Shown one piece after another: positions 1 to 6,490 of a stretch of DNA of 11,000 bases. A program made the position numbers and the translations under genes. The stretch is from the NCBI GenBank assembly GCA_012295275.1, contig CM022670.1, positions 5,713,142 through 5,724,141 of the forward strand, in the 5' to 3' direction. Below the pieces are notes generated by a model. It was not told the origin of the DNA, made no database searches, and saw only the letters and a list, made by a program, of their open reading frames with translations. Numbering within the stretch: position 1 is the stretch's first letter; each line of letters opens with the position of its first letter. The stretch comes from Chrysomallon squamiferum. Lineage: Eukaryota > Mollusca > Gastropoda > Neomphalida > Peltospiridae.

Positions 1-1000
1 CATTCACACTGAGACTGCTAGCCTGGATACAGGTAATTACTAACTTACTAACAAGCAACATTCACACCGAGACTGCTAGCCTGGATACAGGTAATTACTA
101 ACTTACTAACAAGCAACATTCGTCGTGAGACTGGTAGCCTGGATACAGGTAATTACTAACAAGCAACATTCACACTGAGACTGCTAGCCTGGATACAGGT
201 AATTACTAACTTACTAACAAGCAACATTCATCGTGAGACTGGTAGCCTGGATACAGGTAATTACTAACAAGCAACATTCACACTGAGACTGCTAGCCTGG
301 ATACAGGTAATTACTAACTTACTAACAAGCAACATTCATCGTGAGACTGGTAGCCTGGATACAGGTAATTACTAACTTACTAACAAGCAACATTCATTGT
401 GAGACTGGTAGCCTGGATACAGGTAATTACTAACTTACTAACAAGCAACATTCACACTGAGACTGCTAGCCTGGATACAGGTAATTACTAACTTACTAAC
501 AAGCAACATTCATCGTGAGACTGGTAGCCTGGATACAGGTAATTACTAACTTACTAACAAGCAACATTCATCGTGAGACTGGTAGCCTGGATACAGGTAA
601 TTACTAACTTACTAACTTACTAACAAGCAACATTCACACTGAGACTGCTAGCCTGGATACAGGTAATTACTAACTTACTAACAAGCAACATTCACACTGA
701 GAGTGCCAGCCTGGATACAGGTATATTGCTAATTTACTAACAAGTAACATTCATCGTGAGACTGGTAGCCTGGATACAGGTAATTACTAACTTACTAACT
801 TACTAACAAGCAACATTCACACTGAGACTGCTAGCCTGGATACAGGTAATTACTAACTTACTAACAAGCAACAATCACACTGAGAGTGCCAGCCTGGATA
901 CATGTATATTGCTAATTTACTAGCATGGATACAAGTATTTATTAACTTACAAGCAATATTCACACTATTACTAGCTTGGATACAGATATTTACTAACTTT
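1..1000. repeat. 58-bp minisatellite with nested 8-bp repeat, decaying at its right end
   Basis: About sixteen head-to-tail units start near 1, 59, 117, 167, 225, 275, 333, 391, 449, 507, 565, 631, 689, 748, 814 and 872. After that, degraded copies run to about 1000. Most units are 58 bp; others are 50 or 66 bp because an inner 8-mer (TTACTAAC) is present once, twice or three times, and one is 59 bp. Two sequence types are mixed: type A reads CACACTGAGACTGCTAG and type B reads CATCGTGAGACTGGTAG. A third variant (units at 689 and 872) has GAGAGTGCCAGCC. The array runs off the left edge. The period is not a multiple of three and all frames carry stops, so it is non-coding. By position it lies in an intron upstream of the first channel exon seen here. 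Confidence 0.95.
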
Positions 1001-2097
1001 CTGTCAGTATGTAGTATGTGCATTACTGAAGGCGTATGTGTACATATGTGTATTTGTGAGTGTTTAATCTATATCTGCCGGCATATTTGTCCATTCATCT
1101 GTTTTTGTTGTTGCTAGACAGTGATGATAACATGGTGTATGACATCACAGCTAACACGTGTAGAAAACCTGTACGTTCGACTTACTGATAAGCTATGTGC
1201 TGACCGCTGACTAACCAGACATTTTCTCTATCTGTCAGATCTGTCTGTCTGTCTGTTGGTGTAGTGATAAGAAATAAACCAAGCATGAAGGGTATCTTTG
1301 AAATCTTTTCACTGAATGCTGCACAGATCAGATTTTCACTTGACAGACTCGGCATCTGTTACACCTCGTTTCCTTGACACAGTAGTTTTTCTTTTGTGAC
1401 GTAATAAACACTGAATTTTCTCATCACGTACATTTTCTTCAAGAATTTTGTCTTTTGTGACGTAATAAACACTGATATTTTTCACTGCGTACATTTTCCT
1501 AGAGAGCAGCTGTTTGTCTTTTGTGACGTAATAAACAATGATTTTTCTGATAACGTAATTTTTCTTGTTTCTTTACATCTCCTCTGTGGTGTACAGTGTA
1601 GCTTTATATTATGGCTTTAATAATGTTTGTTCCTAACCAATAAATGTAAATATATGATGTTGTTTCTATGTTGCAAATTAAAGAAATTTGGTTATTGATA
1701 TTTTGATTTTGCATTAACTTACGATGTGTTTTTGTGTTGTCATCAACACAGGTTTAATAGTGTTCTTTTGTACGGTAATGGATTTGTAGTCTGTAAACAC
1801 AGCAACACTGTTGTATTGAAATGACAAAGGAATGATTCTCAGATCAATACAGAATAGTTTAGTTGAAGTTCTAGATAATTTTTTTTTTGAACCCATGGGA
1901 GTTCATGGTTTATAACACAATAATGATGAATTTTTATCTTGCTATCGTGAAAACGAGATCTCTGTGTTTTGTAAGTACGAAAGGTAAGAGATCGTCGTCA
2001 TTTATACATTTTATTTTCCAGGTTATATAATGAATATCTCAACTGTTTGGCGTGTTTTTGCATCATACAAAGCTGTAATACCATGTTGAATTTTCAG
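1001..2097 (+). other. 3' part of an intron of the TRPC gene, no exon recognised
   Basis: This is AT-rich sequence between the minisatellite and the first recognisable exon. It holds a short GTCT run near 1240-1257 and a three-copy repeat around 1386-1565. It ends in a good acceptor, TTGAATTTTCAG, at 2086-2097. Short open frames occur on both strands (for example 902-1117 plus and 1714-1896 minus), but their composition is intronic and nothing resembles channel sequence. Donor-like strings near 1971 and 1984 have no matching acceptor with an open frame. An earlier exon encoding S1-S3 is expected upstream and is not visible here. Confidence 0.65.
1386..1565. repeat. Three-copy diverged repeat, each copy with TGACGTAA
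   Basis: The string TTTTGTGACGTAATAAACA occurs three times, with TGACGTAA at 1397-1404, 1458-1465 and 1524-1531, so the spacing is 61 and 66 bp. The sequence between them is partly conserved, with CACGTACATTTTCTTC in the first copy and TGCGTACATTTTCCTA in the second. TGACGTAA matches the binding core of CREB/ATF-type bZIP factors. The core is the best-preserved part of each copy, but with three copies this could be chance. A regulatory role is inference only. Confidence 0.8.
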
Positions 2098-2447
2098 GTT
2101 AAACACGAAAGAGATGTGCACGACCCGCGAGCTGACTTAGAGCGAAAAGACTGGGACGCCTACGACCCGAACCTCATTTCAGAGGCGTTGTTTGCCGCAG
2201 CAAACATCTTCAGTTCTCTAAAACTGATTTACATTTTCACTGTGAATCCGCACCTGGGACCCTTGCAGATCTCTCTCGGCAGGATGATAATGGACATTAT
2301 GAAGTTTGGCTGCGTGTATCTCATTGTGCTAGTCTCGTTTGCGTCAGGGCTCAATCATCTCTACTGGTACTATGCAACTGTGCGCAAAGACGAGTGCAAC
2401 AGTGGAAACTTACAGTCCTGTGAAAGAAAATATAAAAGTTTTGCCAA
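2098..2447 (+). CDS. TRPC: TRPC channel exon: S4, S4-S5 linker, S5 and pore turret
   Basis: This exon encodes residues 1-116 of the window's channel fragment plus two bases of codon 117. TRPC proteins form tetrameric, receptor-operated, calcium-permeable cation channels in the plasma membrane. After a polar lead-in, DPNLISEALFAAANIF (23-38) begins S4. NPHLGPLQISLGRM (50-63) is the strongly conserved S4-S5 linker. Residues 71-92 form S5, with FASGLNHLYWYYA close to Drosophila TRP/TRPL and vertebrate TRPC4/5. Cys100 and Cys108 lie in the outer-pore turret. The start follows acceptor TTTTCAG and the end precedes donor GTACGT at 2448; reading through instead meets a stop at 2467-2469. The phase-2 junction to the next exon gives SFA-N-LFE, as expected for the family. 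Family comparison is from memory, not a search. The in-intron ATG at 2047 is not a start. Confidence 0.93.
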
Positions 2448-2451
2448 GTAC

Positions 2452-2855
2452 GTTAAAATACTTTTATAACTTTTCATTCATGTAAATGTTTCATGAAGTT
2501 AAAATATTGTTATAACTTTTTATACAACGTAAATATTTGATAAAGGTGAAATAGTTTTATAACCTTTTTTAATTTTTTTTTTTTTTTTTTTTAGATTGTA
2601 GATATTTGATAAAATCAAAACGTTTTTATAACACTTTATAGTGTAAATATTTTATGAAGTTAAATTATTGTTATAACAATTTATACAAAGTAGATACTTC
2701 ATAAAGTTGAAATATTGTTACAGAGATTTTATATGATCCAAATATTTCATAAAGTTGATATATTCTTATTAAGTTTTATAAAATGTAAATATTTCATAAA
2801 GTAAGTTGATATAATTCTTAATAGTTTTACACAAAATGAATAAATGTATCTCAAA
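2452..2855. repeat. 44-51-bp tandem repeat filling the intron, starting inside the donor
   Basis: About eight diverged units begin at GTTAAAATA or GTTGAAATA: 2452, 2498, 2546, 2615, 2659, 2706, 2754 and 2805. Each unit has the pattern GTTRAAATATTGTTATAAC, then TTTATAC, then GTAAATATTTCATAAA. The unit at 2546 is lengthened to 69 bp by a 20-base T run at 2573-2592. The first unit begins at base +5 of the intron, so the array abuts the exon border. The rest of the intron, to 2975, is plain AT-rich sequence ending in the acceptor TATTTCCAG. A small minus-strand open frame here (2747-2950) has no support as a gene. Confidence 0.85.
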
Positions 2856-2975
2856 TAAAACAGTGGTGTATAATCAAAAACCAGTCTACAAAAATTAACC
2901 TGAATAAAACCAGATCTTTTGTTTATATCCTTTGTAACATGTACAAACACATTTAGTTACTGTTTATATTTCCAG

Positions 2976-3177
2976 TCTGTTTGAAATTTCTCAAAGTCTC
3001 TACTGGTCTATCTATGGACTGGTGGACTTAGAATCTGCTGAGCTGCGGCCCAGGTTTAAACATGAGTTCACTGAGTTTATAGGAAAACTCATGTTTGGCA
3101 CTTACAGCTGGATTGCTTTTGTTGTTCTCCTCAACATGCTCATAGCAATGATGAGTAACTCATATCAAATTATATAT
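2976..3177 (+). CDS. TRPC: TRPC channel exon: pore helix, selectivity filter and S6
   Basis: This exon completes codon 117 and encodes residues 118-184. [18 protein letters not shown] (118-135) is the pore helix and filter, matching the family pattern LFWxxFGLxxL. Acidic Asp134, Glu136 and Glu139 follow the Gly-Leu of the filter. HEFTEFIG (146-153) closely resembles TRPC4/5. [20 protein letters not shown] (157-176) is S6, ending in the invariant LLNMLIAMM, and SNSYQII is shared with Drosophila TRP. The exon is 202 bases long, enters at phase 2 and exits at phase 0. The borders are TTTCCAG and GTAAGT. Read-through past the donor gives Val-Ser-Ile-stop. The last 22 bases also start a tandem array that runs into the intron. 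Confidence 0.95.
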
Positions 3178-3700
3178 GTAAGTATATAGCTCACATACCT
3201 TTGTGTAAAATAACTCATATCAAATTATTTATGTAAGTATATAGCTCACATACTTGTGTGTGTATTAACTGATATCAATTTATATGTGTAAGTATATAAT
3301 TCCACATACCAAACAATAACTCATACCAAACTATATGTGTAGGTAAATAAATCGTAGACTTTTGTGTTTAATAACTCATATAAAATTATAAATATATATA
3401 TATAAGTATACAATACATACACATATACCTTTGTGTATAATAATAACTCATATCAAATAATATATAATATATATATATATATAATTCAAATATCTTTGCT
3501 TATAATACCTTATATGAAATTATATATGTAAAGATATTACATACTTTTCATACATAGTAACTCATATCAACATATAAATGTGAGTATATAACTCATATAC
3601 CTTTGTGTTTAATATTTCACACTGGATTATATCTGTAACTATTTAACTCATATGGCTGTGTATAATCATCACTCATTATGTAAGTACACAGCTTATATCA
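3156..3700. repeat. Tandem array made of the exon 3' end plus its splice donor
   Basis: The unit is TAACTCATATCAAATTATAT, then ATGTAAGTATATAGCTCACATACCTTTGTGTA. Copies start near 3156, 3211, 3266, 3317, 3372, 3444, 3506 and 3558, with weaker ones to about 3700. Spacing is 51-72 bp, the larger values caused by TA expansion. The first copy includes codons for the conserved S6 tail (NSYQIIY) and the working donor at 3178. The second copy is nearly identical, with GTAAGTAT at 3233; the third has it at 3288. Because the protein motif is conserved across animals, the exon edge is likely the source and the intron copies are derived. Later copies lose the donor match. Confidence 0.9.
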
Positions 3701-3904
3701 AAATGTATACAAAAGTGAATAACTCATTAAGAATAATATGGTAATATATAACTGTTTTAAAGTAGTTCATATAAAATATAATATACAAAAGTGTATTTCT
3801 AAAAACAGTCATGAGAATTTTGTTGTAACTTCAATTAAACAATGTCTCATAAGACTAAACCGTAAAAGTTCAAAACAGGAAGTTGACGACTCAGTCTTAT
3901 GTGA

Positions 3905-4200
3905 ATTTTGCTGGTAGTTAATTTTTGATGATTTTTTGAGAAATGTGTTGGGAAAAATGAATTAACAAAAAACTAATATAAAACATTTAATTATAGAATA
4001 TAAAACAAATGTTTGAAATAAAAATGGTTGGGATAAAAACATCTAATTAATTTGTCACTGTAAAACATGAATATAAAATCATCTAAAATTACAAAATACA
4101 AAAAACTCAATATAAAACATCAAATAAAATATAAAACTCACAAAGAAATATAAAACATCTAATTACAAAATATAAAACTCACAAAGAAATATCAAATCTC
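3905..4200. repeat. A-rich degenerate repeats (ATATAAAAC) up to the splice acceptor
   Basis: Variants of AATATAAAACATCTAATTAC recur across this interval. A 26-base stretch with core TAAAACTCACAAAGAAATAT is exactly duplicated at 4126-4151 and 4167-4192, 41 bp apart. The second copy runs straight into the acceptor CAAATCTCAG, so the repeats abut the next exon. The stretch from 3700 to 3905 is AT-rich and shows nothing I recognise. Confidence 0.75.
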
Positions 4201-4202
4201 AG

Positions 4203-4397
4203 AGTCAAGCAGACGAGGAGTGGAAGTTTGCCCGTTCTAAACTGTGGATCAGTTACTTTGAGGAGAATGGAACTTTACCTCCACCATTCAACATCATTCC
4301 CAGTCCAAAGACATTCTACTACATCCTGCTGTGGTTCAAGAACAAGCTGTGTGCCTGCTCCAAGAAACAGAAACGAAATCGCTGGCAGAGTATAAAG
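4203..4397 (+). CDS. TRPC: TRPC channel exon: TRP box 1 and TRP box 2
   Basis: This 65-codon, phase 0-0 exon encodes residues 185-249. [17 protein letters not shown] (189-205) contains TRP box 1 (EWKFAR). [14 protein letters not shown] (207-220) contains TRP box 2 (LPPPFN). Both are hallmarks of the TRPC subfamily. They form the TRP helix, which runs along the membrane beneath S6 and couples to the gate, and the segment after it. The exon ends with a cysteine- and lysine-rich stretch, [15 protein letters not shown] (230-244), at a position where TRPC4/5 also turn basic. I chose the acceptor AG at 4201-4202 over AG at 4203-4204 because it keeps the incoming phase and gives QIIY-SQADEEW, like QIISERADTEW in fly TRP. 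The donor is GTATAA at 4398. Confidence 0.95.
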
Positions 4398-4620
4398 GTA
4401 TAAAACTGTTTTCAAACAAAGATCTGACATTACCTGTTTTCTGTCCCTGAAACCATTGCTGACACACAGATATATATACACATATAAAATACATGCATAC
4501 ATTTTTACATATGACACATACAGACATTATTATTATAAGTAATATATAAATACATTATTATATGTAACATAATATATCTTATTTTCGTTATGTAAAATGA
4601 TGATTCAAATTTGATTTCAG
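4398..4620 (+). other. Short intron, AT-rich, no internal feature
   Basis: The intron is 223 bp with donor GTATAA and acceptor TTTGATTTCAG. It contains TA- and ATT-rich stretches but no clear tandem unit. Small minus-strand open frames across 4275-4527 overlap the conserved plus-strand exon and are not supported as genes. Confidence 0.8.
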
Positions 4621-4662
4621 AAAATTGTGAAGAAGATAAATGAGAAGGAACTCAGTTATCAG
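4621..4662 (+). CDS. TRPC: 42-nt micro-exon of the TRPC channel (basic linker)
   Basis: This exon encodes 14 residues, KIVKKINEKELSYQ (250-263), between TRP box 2 and the calmodulin/IP3-receptor-binding-like segment. The acceptor is TTGATTTCAG; the donor GTTTGA at 4663 is weak. Including it gives YQ directly before IVMRDLVKRY, as in TRPC4/5 (YQ before VMRNLVKRY), which supports it as a real exon. Both borders are phase 0, so skipping would remove 14 residues without a frameshift. The exon ends in TTATCAG, the same seven bases that end the downstream intron. Confidence 0.82.
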
Positions 4663-4817
4663 GTTTGATTTGTTTCTGTTAATGCCATTTTATACCATTC
4701 CAACCTAGCTTGTCTCTCTCTACAGTAAGATGAAAACAGCTGTTATACAGACATACATGGTAGAGTTTGTTCAGTGAGTGACTAATAGTTATTTTTATGC
4801 CAATCACCTACACAATT

Positions 4818-5091
4818 CACTAGGTAGATGTAAGTTATTTAAGTGTGTGCTTATCAATACTGTGTTGTATTTATTAGTTAATATAAAAATACACTAGATA
4901 GATGTAAATTATTTAAGTGTGTGTTTATGAGAGTTGTGTTGTATTTATTAGTTAATATAAAAAATACACTAGATAGATGTAAATTATTTAAGTGTGTGTT
5001 TATGAGAGTTGTGTTGTATTTATTAGTCAATATAAAAAATTCACAAGACAGATGTAAGCTATTTAAGTGTCGGTGTTTACCAGGGTTGTGT
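4818..5091. repeat. 75-bp tandem repeat in the intron before exon 5224
   Basis: Units begin with CACTAGATAGATGTAAATTA at 4818, 4892, 4967 and 5042 (spacing 74, 75, 75). The units at 4892 and 4967 are nearly identical; the last is cut short and runs into a 20-bp array. Each full unit contains TTGTGTTGTATTTATTAG, which resembles the 20-mer of the next array. The open frame that begins at 4921 arises from the repeat and is not a separate gene. Confidence 0.92.
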
Positions 5092-5223
5092 TGTATTTAC
5101 CAGGGTTGTGTTGTATTTATCAGGGTTGTGTTGTATTTACCAGGGTTGTGTTGTATTTACCAGGGTTGTGTTGTATTTATCAGGGTTGTGTTGTATTTAT
5201 TAGGGTTGTGTTGTATTTATCAG
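5081..5223. repeat. 20-bp tandem array that repeats the splice acceptor
   Basis: Seven exact-length units start at 5081, 5101, 5121, 5141, 5161, 5181 and 5201 (CAGGGTTGTGTTGTATTTAY), and an eighth CAG at 5221-5223 is the acceptor of the coding exon. Differences between units are single C/T changes, including TAG for CAG at 5201. Every unit therefore ends in a T-rich tract plus CAG or TAG, a plausible 3' splice site. Starts at 5104 and 5164 are in frame with the exon at 5224. Starts at 5084, 5144 and 5204 hit a stop at 5225. Starts at 5124 and 5184 read to a stop at 5313-5315. Family homology begins right after 5223, so the last acceptor is the expected one. Confidence 0.93.
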
Positions 5224-5499
5224 ATAGTGATGCGAGACCTGGTGAAGCGGTACATCATGCAGAAACAACGAAGTCCGGATCGTGGCGACGGTGTCACCGA
5301 AGACGACATCAATGAACTGAAACAGGACATCTCATCTTTCCGCTTTGAACTGCTCGAGATCCTCCGCAGCAACGGGATGAAAACTCCGAACCCGAACCAG
5401 CAGAAACCAACAAGTAAGAAGATGAGAATGTGGAAATCTCTCGCTGGTTCTGCTCGCAACATCAGTTTTGATTCAGTTCACTCACACGATACTGACTGA
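5224..5499 (+). CDS. TRPC: TRPC channel exon: CaM/IP3R-binding-like segment, C-terminal helix, short C-terminus
   Basis: IVMRDLVKRYIMQKQR (264-279) matches the region of TRPC proteins that binds calmodulin and IP3 receptors. EDDINELKQDISSFRFELLE forms a heptad-like helix, and LKQDISSFRFE is nearly identical to TRPC4/5. Reading to the stop at 5497-5499 ends the protein at residue 354 with a basic and serine-rich tail (KKMRMWKSLAGSARN, then HSHDTD). The MRMW stretch resembles the basic IKVWERR region after this helix in fly TRPL, so this reading looks like genuine coding sequence. A good internal donor, CAA|GTAAGA, has its GT at 5414-5415. Splicing there keeps 190 bases (phase 1) and joins the exon at 10216 in frame. 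The piece is thus common exon, retained end, or both. Confidence 0.92.
   Translation: MVMRDLVKRYIMQKQRSPDRGDGVTEDDINELKQDISSFRFELLEILRSNGMKTPNPNQQKPTSKKMRMWKSLAGSARNISFDSVHSHDTD
5412..5419 (+). promoter_or_regulatory. Alternative 5' splice site inside the terminal exon
   Basis: AAGTAAGA, with GT at 5414-5415, matches the donor consensus. Upstream coding ends one base into a codon (the A at 5413), and the exon at 10216 starts with two bases (AT) completing it to AAT (Asn). Leaving the site unspliced continues as Ser-Lys-Lys to the stop at 5497. The choice sets which C-terminus is made. Use is inferred, not shown. Confidence 0.7.
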
Positions 5500-5764
5500 A
5501 CAGTTTTCATTAAACACTCTCACTAGGCTTGTCTGACTGAATGTATCATACCCAACTACACACATTTCACACACGTCCTGCATAAACACACACGAATACC
5601 TGAACAAGTACATCTGACTAAATGTATCTGACTAAATGTATCTGACTAAACAAACCTGATTATTACATACCTGACTAAATATTACCTGATGAAACATATC
5701 TGAATTAACATATTTGACTAAGGATATCTAACTTTTCATGCATGACTAGACATAACTGACTGAA
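5500..5764 (+). other. 3'UTR of the short form and/or last intron, with 13-14-bp CTGACTAAA repeats
   Basis: Right after the stop at 5499 the sequence has no long open frame. From about 5605 it is built of diverged 13-14-base units around CTGACTAAATGTAT, for example at 5613, 5627 and 5641, fading to variants such as CTGATGAAACATAT by 5700. These look like the ancestors of the ordered 39-bp array that follows. Confidence 0.7.
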
Positions 5765-5959
5765 CATACGAGTTAGTCATGTGACTAAATCTACCTGACT
5801 AAACATACGAGTTAGTCATGTGACTAAATCTACCTGACTAAACATACGAGTTAGTCATGTGACTAAATCTACCTGACTAAACATACGAGTTAATCATGTG
5901 ACTAAATCTACCTGACTAAACATACGAGTTAATCATGTGACTAAATCTACCTGACTGAA
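5765..5959. repeat. 39-bp tandem repeat, five copies, each a triple of 13-mers
   Basis: Units start at 5765, 5804, 5843, 5882 and 5921, exactly 39 bp apart. Each reads as CATACGAGTTAGT, CATGTGACTAAAT, CTACCTGACTAAA, three related 13-mers. Copies one to three contain the inverted repeat TTAGTCA-TG-TGACTAA (first at 5773-5788); copies four and five have TTAATCA, which breaks one base pair. The frame is not conserved, so it is non-coding. Confidence 0.95.
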
Positions 5960-6274
5960 CATGCTGTGTGTTGTCTGGCTTTAACACTCCAGTTTATTCC
6001 TTTGTCTTGTGATTTATTCTTCAGTTACATTTCTTTCACCTTTCTTTTTTTTAATTTTTTTTTTATCTTTTTTCATAACCTATATATATATTATTTATAA
6101 TTATTTCTTTTTAAAATTTTTTTTTTTTTTTTTTTTGGTTTACTGTTTTCAAGCTTTATTTTGTCCGAGTCATTGGTTGTTGTACAGAAAGTAATTTTGT
6201 ACAAAGCATGTTAAACAGAGAATAACAAAATTTTGAATTGTATTCTGTGAAGCAAATGAAGACTGGATTTAAAA
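5960..6274 (+). other. T-rich non-coding stretch
   Basis: Long T runs occur at about 6047-6064 and 6117-6136 (20 T), with TA-rich sequence between. The small open frame at 6009-6194 is just translated T-rich sequence (mostly Phe, Leu and Ile) and is not a supported gene. Confidence 0.7.
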
Positions 6275-6490
6275 GCTATCAAAAACTGTGTAATGAGGAC
6301 ACCTGAGAAAAGGTTATCTAAAATTGTGTAATGAGGACACCAGAAATAAAATGTTTCTAAAACTGTGTAAGGAGAACACCACAAACAAAATTTATCTAAA
6401 CCTGTGTAATGAGGACACCAGAAATAAAAGTTATCTAAAACTGTAATGAGAACAAGTCTTACAGATGTTCTCTAAAACTGTTTCTAGGAC
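6275..6490. repeat. 38-40-bp diverged tandem repeat, about six copies
   Basis: Copies follow the pattern TTATCTAAAACTGTGTAATG then AGGACACCAGAAATAAAA, starting near 6275, 6313, 6353, 6393, 6430 and 6467. Copies two and four carry AATAAA, at 6345-6350 and 6423-6428. The last two copies are poorly conserved. Confidence 0.85.
6345..6428 (+). terminator. Candidate polyadenylation signals (AATAAA) for the short form
   Basis: AATAAA at 6345-6350 and 6423-6428 are the first exact signals I noticed after the stop at 5499. They would give a 3'UTR of roughly 850-950 bases. Both sit inside the 38-40-bp repeat and the region is AT-rich, so chance matches are likely. Others occur at 7803-7812 (two overlapping) and 7918-7923. 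No strong downstream GU element decides between them. Confidence 0.25.

Noticed and set aside
1-900. CRISPR-like array (regular repeats)
   Set aside because: The repeats are directly adjacent with no unique spacers, and the genome is clearly eukaryotic with spliced genes.
902-1117. Open frame of 71 codons at the decayed end of the minisatellite
   Set aside because: It consists of degraded repeat and low-complexity sequence, with no homology or gene context.
1714-1896. Minus-strand 60-codon open frame
   Set aside because: It lies within AT-rich intron, with no recognisable domain or splice context.
1960-2020. Donor-like GTAAGT and GTAAGA strings that might mark an extra exon
   Set aside because: No upstream acceptor gives an open frame with a phase that fits the next exon.
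4275-4527. Two minus-strand open frames
   Set aside because: They lie antisense over the conserved TRP-box exon and its intron; the plus-strand coding is decisive.
4921-5223. Protein-like N-terminal extension (repeated LCCIYQGCVVFIRVV) fused to the channel exon
   Set aside because: It is translation of the 75-bp and 20-bp arrays. Channel homology starts at 5224 and the upstream micro-exon joins cleanly there. Kept only as a possible alternative-acceptor product.
5067-5315. Second open frame through the 20-bp array
   Set aside because: It is in the wrong frame for the channel; all three frames of the 20-mer happen to lack stops.
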